Assembly: GCA_027257055.1 (NCBI GenBank) | Contig: JAPVLO010000180.1 | Span: forward strand, 186,001-250,000 | From: Cephalopachus bancanus | Lineage: Eukaryota > Chordata > Mammalia > Primates > Tarsiidae | DNA: 64,000 nucleotides | Direction of reading: 5' to 3' | Shown: positions 48,625 through 64,000 of the stretch, piece by piece | Layout: each line of letters opens with the position of its first letter | Position numbering within the stretch: position 1 is the stretch's first letter | Notes under the pieces: model-generated | Told to the model about the DNA's origin: nothing | The model's database searches: none | What the model saw: the letters and a program-made list of their open reading frames with translations, nothing else | Made by a program: the position numbers and the translations under genes

Positions 48625-49219
48625 ACCAAGCTCGGTGGCTCAGCTTGTAATCCCAGCCCTTTGGGAGGCCGAGGCGAGTGGATTGCCTGAGCCCGTGGGT
48701 TCGAGACCCACCCGGACAACTTGGTGAGACCTTGTCTCTACAATACATCAAAAACTAGCTGAGCCGGGCTCAGTGGCTCAGCCTGTAATCCCGTGCCTTT
48801 GGGAAGCTGAGGAGTGGATTGCCTGAGCCTGCGGGTTCAAGACCCACCTAGGCAACTTGGCGAGACCTCATCTCTACAATAAAATCAAAAATTAGCCGGG
48901 CGTGGTAGCGCGCACCTGTAGTTCCGGCTACTCGGAAGGCTGAGGCGGAAGGATCGCCAGAGCCCAGCAGGTCGAGGCTGCGGTGGCCAGGAGCGGCCAC
49001 TGCACTCCAGTCTGGGCGACGGAGTGAGACTCCAACTCAAAAATTAAAAAAAAAAAACAAAAAACTAGCTGGGCATGGTAGCGCTCACCCGTAGTTCTGG
49101 CTACTTGGAAGGCTGAGGTGGAAGAATCGCCGGAGCCCAGCAGGTTGAGGCTATGGTGGCCAGGAGCGTGCCACTGCCCTCCAGTCTGGGTGATAGACTG
49201 AGACTCCAACTCAAAAACA
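48625..49219 (+). mobile_element. Alu containing a nested Alu (outer copy)
   Basis: Left arm 48625-48761, right arm 49061-49219. The outer duplication AAAAT(C/T)AGAGTTTG lies at 48611-48624 and 49220-49233. Confidence 0.93.
48762..49060 (+). mobile_element. Inner Alu, inserted in the outer Alu linker
   Basis: A complete Alu in the same orientation, with the duplication AAAACTAGCTG at 48751-48761 and 49061-49071. The target is the A-rich linker of the outer Alu. Confidence 0.93.
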
Positions 49220-49461
49220 AAAATTAGAGTTTGGTATAACTAATATATTATAACCAGGGCACCATTTCTGTTTTTCTCTCTTTTCTCCGTAAAGACTTGA
49301 CTGTGACGGAGTAGAACTAAATGGCCTCCCAGTCCCTGGGCCCGTTTGTTTCCCCACCTTTGCATATGAGGCTCTTCCTCATCGTCTGAGTCACAGCCTG
49401 GTGGGAGCAGGCCCTTCTGCCAGCCCTGGGAAACCCCTTTGTTTTAGTAAGAAGAAATTCA

Positions 49462-49753
49462 AGGCCAGATGTGGTGGCTCACACCTGTTGTAATCCCTGC
49501 AATCTGGGAGGTGGAAGTGGGGGATCGCTTGAGCCCAGGGCTTTGAGACCAGCTGGGCAACATAGCAAGATAGCAAGATCTCATCTCTACAGCAAGTTAG
49601 CCAGGCATGGTGACACACACCTGTAATTTCAGCTACTCAAGAGACTGAGGCAGGACTGCCAGAGCCTAGGAGGTCAAGGCTATGGTGAACCGTGATGGTG
49701 CCACTGCATTACAGCCTTGGTGACAGAGTGACTTCAACTCAAAAAATAAAAAA
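49462..49753 (+). mobile_element. Alu dimer, older type
   Basis: GAAGAAATTCA duplications lie at 49451-49461 and 49754-49764. More diverged, and lacks the ACAATAAATC linker. Confidence 0.92.
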
Positions 49754-49789
49754 GAAGAAATTCAGTTGAGCTTGCAAGCTGCAAGCCAC

Positions 49790-49905
49790 CTTGTCCCTCC
49801 CACCCCCCCGAACTGGCTGGTACAGCAAGTCTGAAAAGGGGCCCATAGTTTGCATTTCTCACAAATTTCTGGGTGATGCTGCTGGTCTGAGTATAGTACA
49901 GAGGC
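49790..49905. mobile_element. MER5-like fragment, duplicate 1
   Basis: AGTTTGCATTTCTCACAAAT and GATGCTGCTGGTCTGAG are MER5-type. Positions 49810-49891 match 50334-50415 at 74 of 82 bases. Confidence 0.7.
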
Positions 49906-50254
49906 CCTGCAGAGTCCTAAGCTCTGTTGACTAAGACACAAGTCACCGTGGTGGTTGGCATTCCGCATTATTCTGGAGCTGGTGGGAGCAAGAACCTGCT
50001 CCTTTCCCTCTTTCTTTACCAAGTGCGGGAGTAAATTCTGAGTCTCAGTTCATAGGAGTTTATCGACTATCCAGGCAACTCTCCTGCCTTCTGAGTTGCA
50101 TTGTCTGGAAAACTTTTGTTCTCTGTTGAGTAATAGGATACTACCCATGCACTAAGAATTCAACAAAAGCAAGTGTCTGTTCTCAGATGAATTGGGAAAT
50201 GGTCAATACAACTGAAGGCTTTTCTACCAAACGCGCAAAAACATCTTTTCTATT

Positions 50255-50440
50255 ACAGTGCTTCCCAAACTTGAGGGTGCATGAGAATTGCCTGCAAGGC
50301 TTGTTGAAACAGACTGCTACCTCCCCCTGCCTCGAACTGGCTGGTGTGGAAAGTCTGAAAAGGGGCCCATAGTTTGCATTTCTCACGAGTTCCTGGGTGA
50401 CGCTGCTGGTCTGAGCAGCACACTCAGAACCAGTGACCTG
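50255..50440. mobile_element. MER5-like element, duplicate 2
   Basis: Nearly full length: CAGTGCTTCCCAAACTTGAG at one end and CACTCAGAACCAGTGAC at the other. It contains the 82-bp block shared with 49810-49891. Confidence 0.75.
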
Positions 50441-51149
50441 CTGAAACGATGGAAAGGGCTTGCTGGAAAATGTGAAAGGATGAAGGATATAGTCCCCCAG
50501 AGTACCACAGCCAACTTTTGGCATATTGATCGTCATTCAACATTTTGGCATATTTCCTTCCAGTTTTTAACTAATTATTATAGCATAAACCTTGTTCCTA
50601 TAGCATTAAACTTTTTATGAACAGTTTCAGTGGCTGCAAACATGTATTAATAAATGGCTTTACCATAATTTAACTCCCTCTTTTGCAAAATTCATTGGTA
50701 GCCTGCTTACTCACAGTGCTTACTCCGAGCCCTGAGCCTGGGGCATGGCCGTGGTCCAGTTTAGAAGGCCTTTGTGGACTGTGGCCCTGGCCTCCCTAAG
50801 ACCACGTACCATATCTGTATTGGAGCAGCTAAGACAGCATTCCACAGTTTGCGTCATATTTTACCTCAGATGGGAGTGAAACCAGGCTCTCTTCTTTGCT
50901 CCTGAGTGTCAAAATCATCTTCATCTTTTAGTCATTAAGGTTTCAGAGACACAGGTTATGCTTGTTTTAGAGATAGAGCAGGTGTGCTAGGCAAAAGAGA
51001 GAGGAGAAGAAACCTCCCTGATCTCTGGAGACTGAGCAAAGTATTTGTTAGTCACATTGGGAATTTAGTAAAGGCAGTTCACCACATTACTGAACATGTA
51101 TAAGACATGGGGAATGTTTTTTAGATTACTGTGATAAAATATACATAGA

Positions 51150-51600
51150 ATAAAAATAGCCATTTTAAGTGCTTGGTTCAGTGGCGTGCAGTACATTCAC
51201 AATGTTTGTACAGTCACCACCACCATCTGGATCCAGAAGTGTTTCATCATCCCAAACAAATTCTGTACCCACTAAGCAGCAACTCCTCTGTTCTCCCTTC
51301 CCCAAGCCCCAGGTAACCTCTTTTCTACTTTCTCTCTCTATGAACTTGCCTATTCTAGGTACCTCACAGAAGGAGATTCAGACAATATTAGTCTTTTTGT
51401 GTCTAGTTTATTTCACTTAGCAGCATGTTTCCAAGGTCTGTCTACCTTTTAGCAGGTGTCAGTACTCTTCCTTTTTCTGGCTAGACAATATTTCATTGCA
51501 CAGTTATACCACATTTTCTTTATTCCTCCACCATTGGGCTGTTGTGAATAATGGTGCTGTGAACATGACGTACAAATACCTGTTTGAGTGCCTGCCTTGG
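51150..51600. mobile_element. Old L1-type fragment
   Basis: CAGTACATTCACAATGTTTG, then CAGTCACCACCACCATCTGG, then TATTTCACTTAGCAGCATGT, then GGGCTGTTGTGAATAATGGT follow a common L1M-associated sequence in order. Confidence 0.75.
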
Positions 51601-52960
51601 GAATGCTTTTAAATCACAGTGGTCTGACACTGTCTAACGTTTGCAACATCTGTTATGGTCTGCATGGGCTGTGGATTGTGGGGAGCAGGGTGCTTTGACA
51701 CAGGAGCGAACTAAGAGTGACATGCACATCCAAAACACATAACATGTGCTTCTATTGGTTGCTGAGACCTGAAGGAGTGAATATGTGGACCACCTGACCT
51801 TATATAATCATGTAAATAAATGCCACCGTGGTTTGGGTTCAAAACATTAACTTTCTGCCTGGTGCAAATTAGTACTTTGGAAATGATAAGGATAAGTCCT
51901 GAGGGCTCCTGTAAAATGGAGAATTTTGCCAACATAGCGACTATTCCTTGAGCTGTCATTAAGTTGAAGATTTGAGAGAAGTCTTGGATATTAACTTGGA
52001 AAGTAAGAATTGGAGCCAGGAGTAACCCAGGGTGCAAGCAAGGAAAGAAAGACTTGTGTCCTGCCAAAGTCTGAAAACACGACTTTCCGGAAGCTTTGAG
52101 TCTGCCTGGGTCCTTGTGTCAGGAAGCCCTGTCAGCCCGTGGCTCTCAGGGAGTTGTCACCAGCACAGGGCATGTCTTAATTAGGGACAGCTGATTACTG
52201 ATCACTCTGCCTATCCTAGGAATGGTGGCACCTCCCAACAAGGCAGTTAGCTCCCTGAGCCACAGTGCAGACACCTCCTGGGGAGACAGAGAGTTGAAGG
52301 TCTGAGGAGACAGAAATCCCAGCGGGCTGTACTAAGTGGCAGCTGTTTGAATTAAAATCTACTTGAGGATGGATTTGGATTGGCTAGGATGGACTGGAAT
52401 CATTTATTGTCACTGTGAGTGCTCTCTGGCCCTATTCTATGTAAGAGCTTGTCAGCTCCTGGGAGTGATTTGTTCACAAGTCTGCAATGATGAAAAGGAC
52501 ATTGGTAATCAAGAGACTGTTAGAGAGGGAATAGAACCCAAGTCCCGGCTGGGGTGGCATGGCTTCTTGGGGTAGCTGGAGTCTGCAGGCAAGCAAGTCT
52601 GAGAGCCACAGAGATTGCCCCATCCTGGGAAAAAGAAAGGGGGCCGAGGTACACTGAGCAAAAACGATAGAAACTAAGACGTGTAATTTTCAGGGATTTT
52701 TTTTTTTTTTAGACGGAGAAAGAAGAAAGCCTGCAACTATTAACCCATTCATAGAAGCATCTGCCCTCAGTGGACCTTCCTGATATCTCCTCTTGTTTTC
52801 TTTCTTGTATCAACACACTCCAGCCCCTCCAAACTTGTCCATTCTCAATCATACCAGGCCCTCTGTCCACACCACGTTTGTGGACTCCCCCTTTTCCCAC
52901 TGGTAGAATTCTACTCACCTTAAGATCTGCTTCAGTTTTCACTTATGAAAACCTTTTCTA

Positions 52961-53089
52961 TTTTTGATTTTACTGTAGAGATGACTCGCCAACTAGCCTG
53001 GGCTGGTGTTGAACCCATGGGCTCAAGCAATCCACTCACCTCAGCCTCCCAAAGTGCTGGGATTACAGGCTGAGCTACTGAGCCTGACC
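52961..53089 (-). mobile_element. Alu left-arm monomer, antisense
   Basis: ACTGTAGAGATGACTCGCC through GGCTGAGCTACTGAGCCTGA. Flanked by imperfect ACCTTTT(C/T)-type repeats. Confidence 0.8.
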
Positions 53090-53504
53090 ACCTTTTTCAT
53101 TTTCAGGGCATGGTTAATTACTCCCCTCTCTGTCTTTTCATGCTACTTGATACATATGCCTTAATTGTACAGTCCAATCATATTGAAATCATTCCAGTTC
53201 ATTTTATTCTCCTTGTATTTCTGTATACATAAACGATAGAGATTATGTTATGCTATATGTAAATGTCATATTCTATTCCATTAACTATTGTGTGACTTTT
53301 CACTCCATGTTTTTTCATTTATCCATGAGCTATGCTCTAGTTTATTTCTTTTAACAACCTTATAGTATCCCATTATATGAAGATATCATACTTTTGAGCT
53401 GTGAGAAGTCACCCACAAGAGTGGTAGCTTCCTATCTGGTGGTGAGTGGCTTGGAGAGTTGGGAGATAGCACGTAGCAAGGGCCATGACACCACGTAGGC
53501 AGAA

Positions 53505-54014
<510 letters not shown>

Positions 54015-54049
54015 TAAGTATTCCTTCAAATGGTACAGAGGCACATTCG

Positions 54050-54140
54050 TTTATTATGATAAAATATACATAGCATAAAATCAGCCTCTTTAAGTGCATA
54101 ATTCAGTGGCATTCAATACATTCACAATGTACAGTGTTAG
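54050..54140. mobile_element. Short L1-type fragment
   Basis: TTTAAGTGCATAATTCAGTG followed by CAATACATTCACAATGTAC is the same family segment as the one starting at 51150. Confidence 0.7.
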
Positions 54141-54169
54141 GCCTCAAAAACCTCTCACATGTGCTTTTT

Positions 54170-54265
54170 TAGATTCAATCAGCACACATGTATTGCATGC
54201 CCATTATGTGTTACCCTGTGCCAGATGCCAGGGATACAGTGAAGAACAAGACAGTCCGTTTCCTC
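54170..54265 (+). mobile_element. L2 fragment
   Basis: GCCCATTATGTGTTACCCTG, then GCCAGGGATACAGTGAAGAA. Confidence 0.65.
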
Positions 54266-55341
54266 ATGGGTTGCAAAGTTTTGATCAGGGAAATGTCACG
54301 GATACAGAGTGTGGGTTTCAGCTTTCATGAGAAAGCTTCTTATTTGATAAACACTTGGCTGCCTACTTCCTCTTCAAGTAAGTCCTGCTTCTTACCTGAC
54401 TCCAGTCTTCACTGTCCTTGCATACCTTTTGTTTCTCCTGCTCGGCTACTCTGTGCCACTATGTGACCCTTTTCGTCCTCTGCCCTGCCTTTGGCACATC
54501 TTGCAACGCCAACACGGTCCTCCCCCAGCTCCCCTTGAGCCCCAGCACTGAGGTGAGGAGATGGCCATGTCTGGCTTGAGTCTGCAGCACTCTTTGGCCT
54601 TGGGTTCAGTGGCTTCCCAGGCCACCGTTTCGGCTGCCTGCAGAGGAGACATCAGAACTGTCTCAGCTGTGTTTCTTGGCAATGCCTCTGTGCTGGTGCT
54701 TAGCGAGCATCCCATGAATTTTTCCACCAGCTCCACCTCCCTGTTGTTTTGCCCAGGTTTTCTCTGTACCTCACAGGCTGGTCTGGCAACCTTATCCTTC
54801 ATCTCCTTGCAGGCTGCTGTGGAACTTTCTCTTCTTTGCCCAGGCCTCCTGAATCCCCACCCCCTCCCCCACGCTCAGCCAGGGCAAGGCCAGTCCATCT
54901 GCAAGTGTCCACTAGAAGTCCCTTCCCACTTGTGGACCTTTCCGACTGCCCATCCCAACATGACAGACAAGCACAGCTCTCACTTCGCTCCAACCTCCCA
55001 GAGGAGACTGGAGCTTACAGCAGGGGACTGGCCATCTTCGAGCAGCACGGAAGTCTAGATAAGTGTATGTCGACTGACTGACCCACCCTTTGTGGAAGAG
55101 CAGTAATACTCTATGTAGAAGGAAAAAAATACATACATACATTTGTATATGTCAAGAGGTAAAAGTCCTCAGGTTGGAAGCAGGCCCGTAATAGTGAATG
55201 GGAAATCAGAAGGTGGGAGTTGAAGGTGACAGAGATGTGAAGACATCAGCCCCATCACCCAAGCACCCTGGGGTTACTGTGAAAGAGGGAGTCATCTTGG
55301 AGGTCGCTGCCCTAAAATTGCTTCACTCTTTCCTCCCCCAG

Positions 55342-55423
55342 GCAGACGACGAGAGGAATTACCACATCTTTTACCAGCTCTGTGCTGCTGCCAGCCTCCC
55401 GGAGTTTAAGGAGCTTGCACTAA
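55342..55423 (+). CDS. MYO5B: MYO5B coding exon (codons 253-280)
   Basis: A short 82-nt exon after a pyrimidine-rich CCTCCCCCAG acceptor; the donor is CTAA/GTAAGT, leaving one base of a Thr codon. It encodes [19 protein letters not shown] followed by [18 protein letters not shown] is a signature helix of the upper 50-kDa subdomain in all myosins. ADDER and the CAAA stretch point to Vb; Va has AEEER and CASA. Human MYO5B, as I recall it, has Gly where this has Ser in AAASLPEF. The two short flanking introns (1.5 and 2.5 kb) and exact phase match support a normal exon. Confidence 0.96.
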
Positions 55424-58580
<3,157 letters not shown>

Positions 58581-59784
58581 TAGAGCTGGAGGAAATTGCC
58601 CTTGTCCCCAATCAGTTTTGGGAAGAAGAGCCTTTTCTAATTGGAGAGTTGAAGTGTTACCTTCCTGGGACCTGCAGCCAGAAAAAGGGAGCCTGAAATC
58701 CAGACAGGAGCCCCGGGTGGCCCTCATGTCTTCCCAACCCCTTCCCTGACAGGACGTACATTTGGCTTCTGAACTTGTGGCTAACTGGGAGCAGCACATG
58801 TGGATTCCTTGGTAGGAGTCAGGGAAGTTCTACCTAGTATCCAGATAAAACAAGCAGGACACACCCTAATCTCTGTGTGGGGAGACAGGCTCTCAGGTGC
58901 TGAGATGCTAGTGTTAGGCAGTTCTCTCTGGTGAGGGGTGAATAGATGGGGTTTGTCTTTTGTACCCATGAGCTCTCAGTCAGGAAACAGGAACCACACT
59001 GGCTATTCCAACAGAGAGAAATTAGCATAAATAGTTGTTAACTAGAATAGTAGTAGATGGTGAACTATGAAAGGACTTTAAAAGGCCCAGAAGTATCAGG
59101 CGCAAAAAAAGAACTGCCCTCTCAAGAGTGAGGAAGCGCAGCCAGGACTGCTGGGGGGGGCCCCCACCCTTGGCCAAGGCTCAGCCCACTCCTAAGAGGG
59201 TGTGGCCAGGGCTGGTCTACACAGCAGGCTGCAGTTGCCCTGGGGTGTGGAGCAACTGCAGCCTGACACTGAACAGAGACAGGCCTGAGGGCTCAACTGG
59301 CATTCATTCATCCACGAGGTTGCTGGGCTCCCAGGTGCACAGTGACCATGGAGGCCCAGGACTAGAAAAGGGAATGTCTTCCTGCTGCTATTGACTTGCA
59401 GGTGACCATAGCAGCTTCGGCTGACTGCGCTTGACATTCCCCCGGCAGGCCAGGGAGACTGTTGACAGGGTCCAGCGAGGGCAAAACCCTGACTTCCTCA
59501 GAGTCACATGCCTGCCTTATTCTCCAGAGTTGGGGGCATGTTGGGAGAAGACTTGGCATCGAGCAGCTTCTACTCTGCCCCAGATATCAGGGAAAGGAGG
59601 AGACCTTTGGCAGCTGCTCTGGTGGTGAGCAGTGGACACGCACTTATAGAAGGAGAGGCGCTAAGGAGGCGGGATGCTTAATTCTCAAAGCAGACCGCCT
59701 TCGTAAAATGAAGCATTATAATAAGACTCTCTTCCCTATTCTTCAATACATCTTTAATAAGCATGGCCTTTATTTTTTATTCTA

Positions 59785-59998
59785 GGGGTTGGCAAACTTT
59801 TTCTTTAAGAAAAAGATGGTAAATATTTTAGGTTTTGTGAACCATGTGGTTTCTGTTGCAACTACTCAACTACCACGGCTATTGTATCTTGGAAGTCTCA
59901 ATAGGCATAATATAACTGAGTGGCCATGACTGTGTTCTAATAAAACTTTATTTACAAAAACAGGCCATGGGCCATGGGCCAAAGGTTACCAACCCATT
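59785..59998 (+). mobile_element. hAT-type short transposon (MER58/MER3-like)
   Basis: AGGGGTTGGCAAACTTTTTC, then GGTAAATATTTTAGGTTTTG, then TGTTCTAATAAAACTTTATT, ending in GGTTACCAACCC, are in the order of a known hAT-Charlie MITE. The family name is from memory. Confidence 0.75.
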
Positions 59999-60639
59999 TT
60001 AACTCCTCAGGTTTTATTGTTGGATTTTTGTTTTTGTTTTCATTTTGGCTTCCTGTAGTGAGGTACTGCTTATTCAAAGAGTCCCAAAGAGAAGGAATTC
60101 TCTTATGCGTGTAGTGCAGGGATTCCAACAATTGTTGGAATGGAGTTTAATATTCATTCCGTATCTGCCACTTAAATTCCTGTTTGACAGGGTGGTTAGA
60201 GCTTTAGAAACTGACAAAGCACTAGCTCCCCAGAATGAGTACAGGTGAGAGAAAAGCCAGTGCCTAAGTGGTTTTCCCTCTTGCCATGTTGGTTCTAGCA
60301 TTACTCTCTGACTAGTGATTTTCATGGGCCTTCCTGAAAAATAAGGTCCTCTGAGCTCAACCCAAAAGCTTGGCACTTTTCCTCCTGCAAGGGCACATAG
60401 GTGTCTGGTTTCCTATCTGTCCCGGATCACCAGCCTTTGGCTTTAACCCATATTCCTTTCACCGGGTATATTCCATTACGTTGGGCCAAGATGGCTGCCT
60501 AAGTTCTTTGGCCTTTGGCTGTTTTTTGTTTCACTAGACTGCATAAAACCCTGTATTTGAATAAGGCATGTGTCTCTGTGGATATCTGCAAGTATTTGCA
60601 GTCTGTGTAATGGCCATCAACTTGGCCACCCTTCCATTT

Positions 60640-60735
60640 GTGTTTCTGAGCACCTGCTGTGTGTAGGTGCTGTTCAAGGCGCTGTCCAGGCACTGGGCAT
60701 GCAATGATGAAGTCAGAATAGGGGTTCAGCACATC
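60640..60735 (+). mobile_element. L2 fragment
   Basis: TTTCTGAGCACCTGCTGTGT followed by CAGGCACTGGGCATGCAATG. Confidence 0.6.
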
Positions 60736-61767
60736 ATTTTGTTAGTTTTCACGTCTTATGTTTTGAAATTTTACATAATAACAATTTAAAAGTAAATCCC
60801 TGCCCTTAGGCAGCTTACCTGGTAGTGGTCATCTAACATGAAAGCCTAGAACAAACTTTATTTGGGTCATGCTTGGGTTATCTGGGGAATTTTCTGATCT
60901 TAGCATGACATGTCTGTGTCTCCCATCTGTACAGGTGCCTTTTTTTTTTTTTTTTTCTGTTTAGCCTGAGTAAAGGATTGCCTTAAAAATAAGTAGCTGC
61001 AGCTGAGAGGAATGGGGGAATCAACTGTATTGCTTGAACCTAGTAGCAGTTCATTTTATTCTGTAGTCTTTCTAGAATAAGTCTAAAGCATTTTGCAATT
61101 TTAAAAGAAATGCCAATGCCTTCAAGCTAAATATAGATTGTAAGAGATTGTCCATGCCTTTGATAACTCATAAAGCTAAGTAGCAAATATGACAGCAGGT
61201 GATTGCTGCCACAGTGGTTCTGTTTCGGTGCCTGGCTATTACAAGAGGATGTGAGTAGCACGGTGAACCACAGCCCCCGTCCGGAATGGCTGAAGGCCAG
61301 CTGGCCGCCAGCCCTGGAATGGCAGTCCCAGGAGAAGTTTCTCTTCTACCTCCCTGGTCTGTGCTGTGGATGCATGTCACAGATGTTTGCAGGTTATTAC
61401 GTGGGGAAAAATGATTGCAGATAAATGACCATTCTTATTAAACGCATAAAAACATCCATAAAGTGTTTGGTTGAAATGCAGTCCAAAACGAGTCTGCAGA
61501 ATTGCCGCCTCTCCTCTGCTCTTCGAGAAGCTAAAATGGTAGCATGACCCAGCTGGCTTGGCCAGGACAATCAGAGGGAGGATATTTCCTATCTAGTCCA
61601 GGGAGGGCCATTTGCCCTCGGAGCTGTTGCTGTGAGAAGTAATTACTTGGTGAGGAGCTTGGATCACTTCAGGAATCACTGGGCCAGAAACGAAAATCAA
61701 ATCTTATTTTTTTTAAAAAGTCCGTAAAGAGGGTGAGATGTCCTTTCCATCTTACCACAGATACTGA

Positions 61768-64000
<2,233 letters not shown>

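Noticed and set aside
60939..60956. Long T-run as the tail of an antisense processed pseudogene
   Set aside because: The sequence after it shows no coding or repeat similarity and no flanking duplication.

Overview
The window is primate nuclear DNA lying inside one large protein-coding gene, MYO5B (unconventional myosin-Vb), read on the + strand. Seven consecutive internal coding exons are present (10979-11150, 14190-14334, 47871-48027, 53721-53864, 55342-55423, 57970-58077, 61796-61905). All have GT/AG borders, compatible phases and no stops, and together encode about 306 residues of the motor head. They include the purine-binding loop, the P-loop GESGAGKT and switch I. The first coding exons and everything after codon about 352 lie outside. 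Everything else is intronic and mostly repeats.

Species: the many Alu elements are primate 7SL-derived dimers, but of an unusual lineage. Their middle A-rich region reads like ACAATAAATCAAAAATTAGC and they end in CTCCAACTCAAAA. They do not look like the human AluS/Y, lemur or galago forms I know. A tarsier is my best inference. It is not proven.

Layout. 1-10978: an intron carrying an 7.7-kb endogenous retrovirus (535-8211) inserted in an antisense Alu. Its two ~570-bp LTRs differ by only seven substitutions and two single-base indels, and it is flanked by a 5-bp duplication. Its interior is a mosaic: a tRNA-Pro-type primer site, a deleted gag start, a GC-rich segment resembling processed cellular mRNA (about 1740-2285), a second unrelated LTR with a tRNA-Gly-like primer site (2334-2768), then decayed nucleocapsid, protease, integrase and envelope pieces. 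11151-47870: two introns (3 kb and 33.5 kb) holding Alus, L1 3' ends, MIR/L2, a mariner remnant and an unidentified coding-like block on the minus strand (15434-17030). 48028-64000: the remaining exons with shorter introns, containing a nested Alu pair, duplicated MER5-like copies and L1/L2/hAT fragments.

The most unusual item is the chimeric retrovirus: recent LTRs around an interior that could not have replicated by itself, carrying apparently host-derived sequence and sitting in sense orientation in a MYO5B intron. I saw no RNA gene, CRISPR array or complete second gene. Repeat boundaries are read by eye; they are firm where target-site duplications are given and approximate elsewhere.
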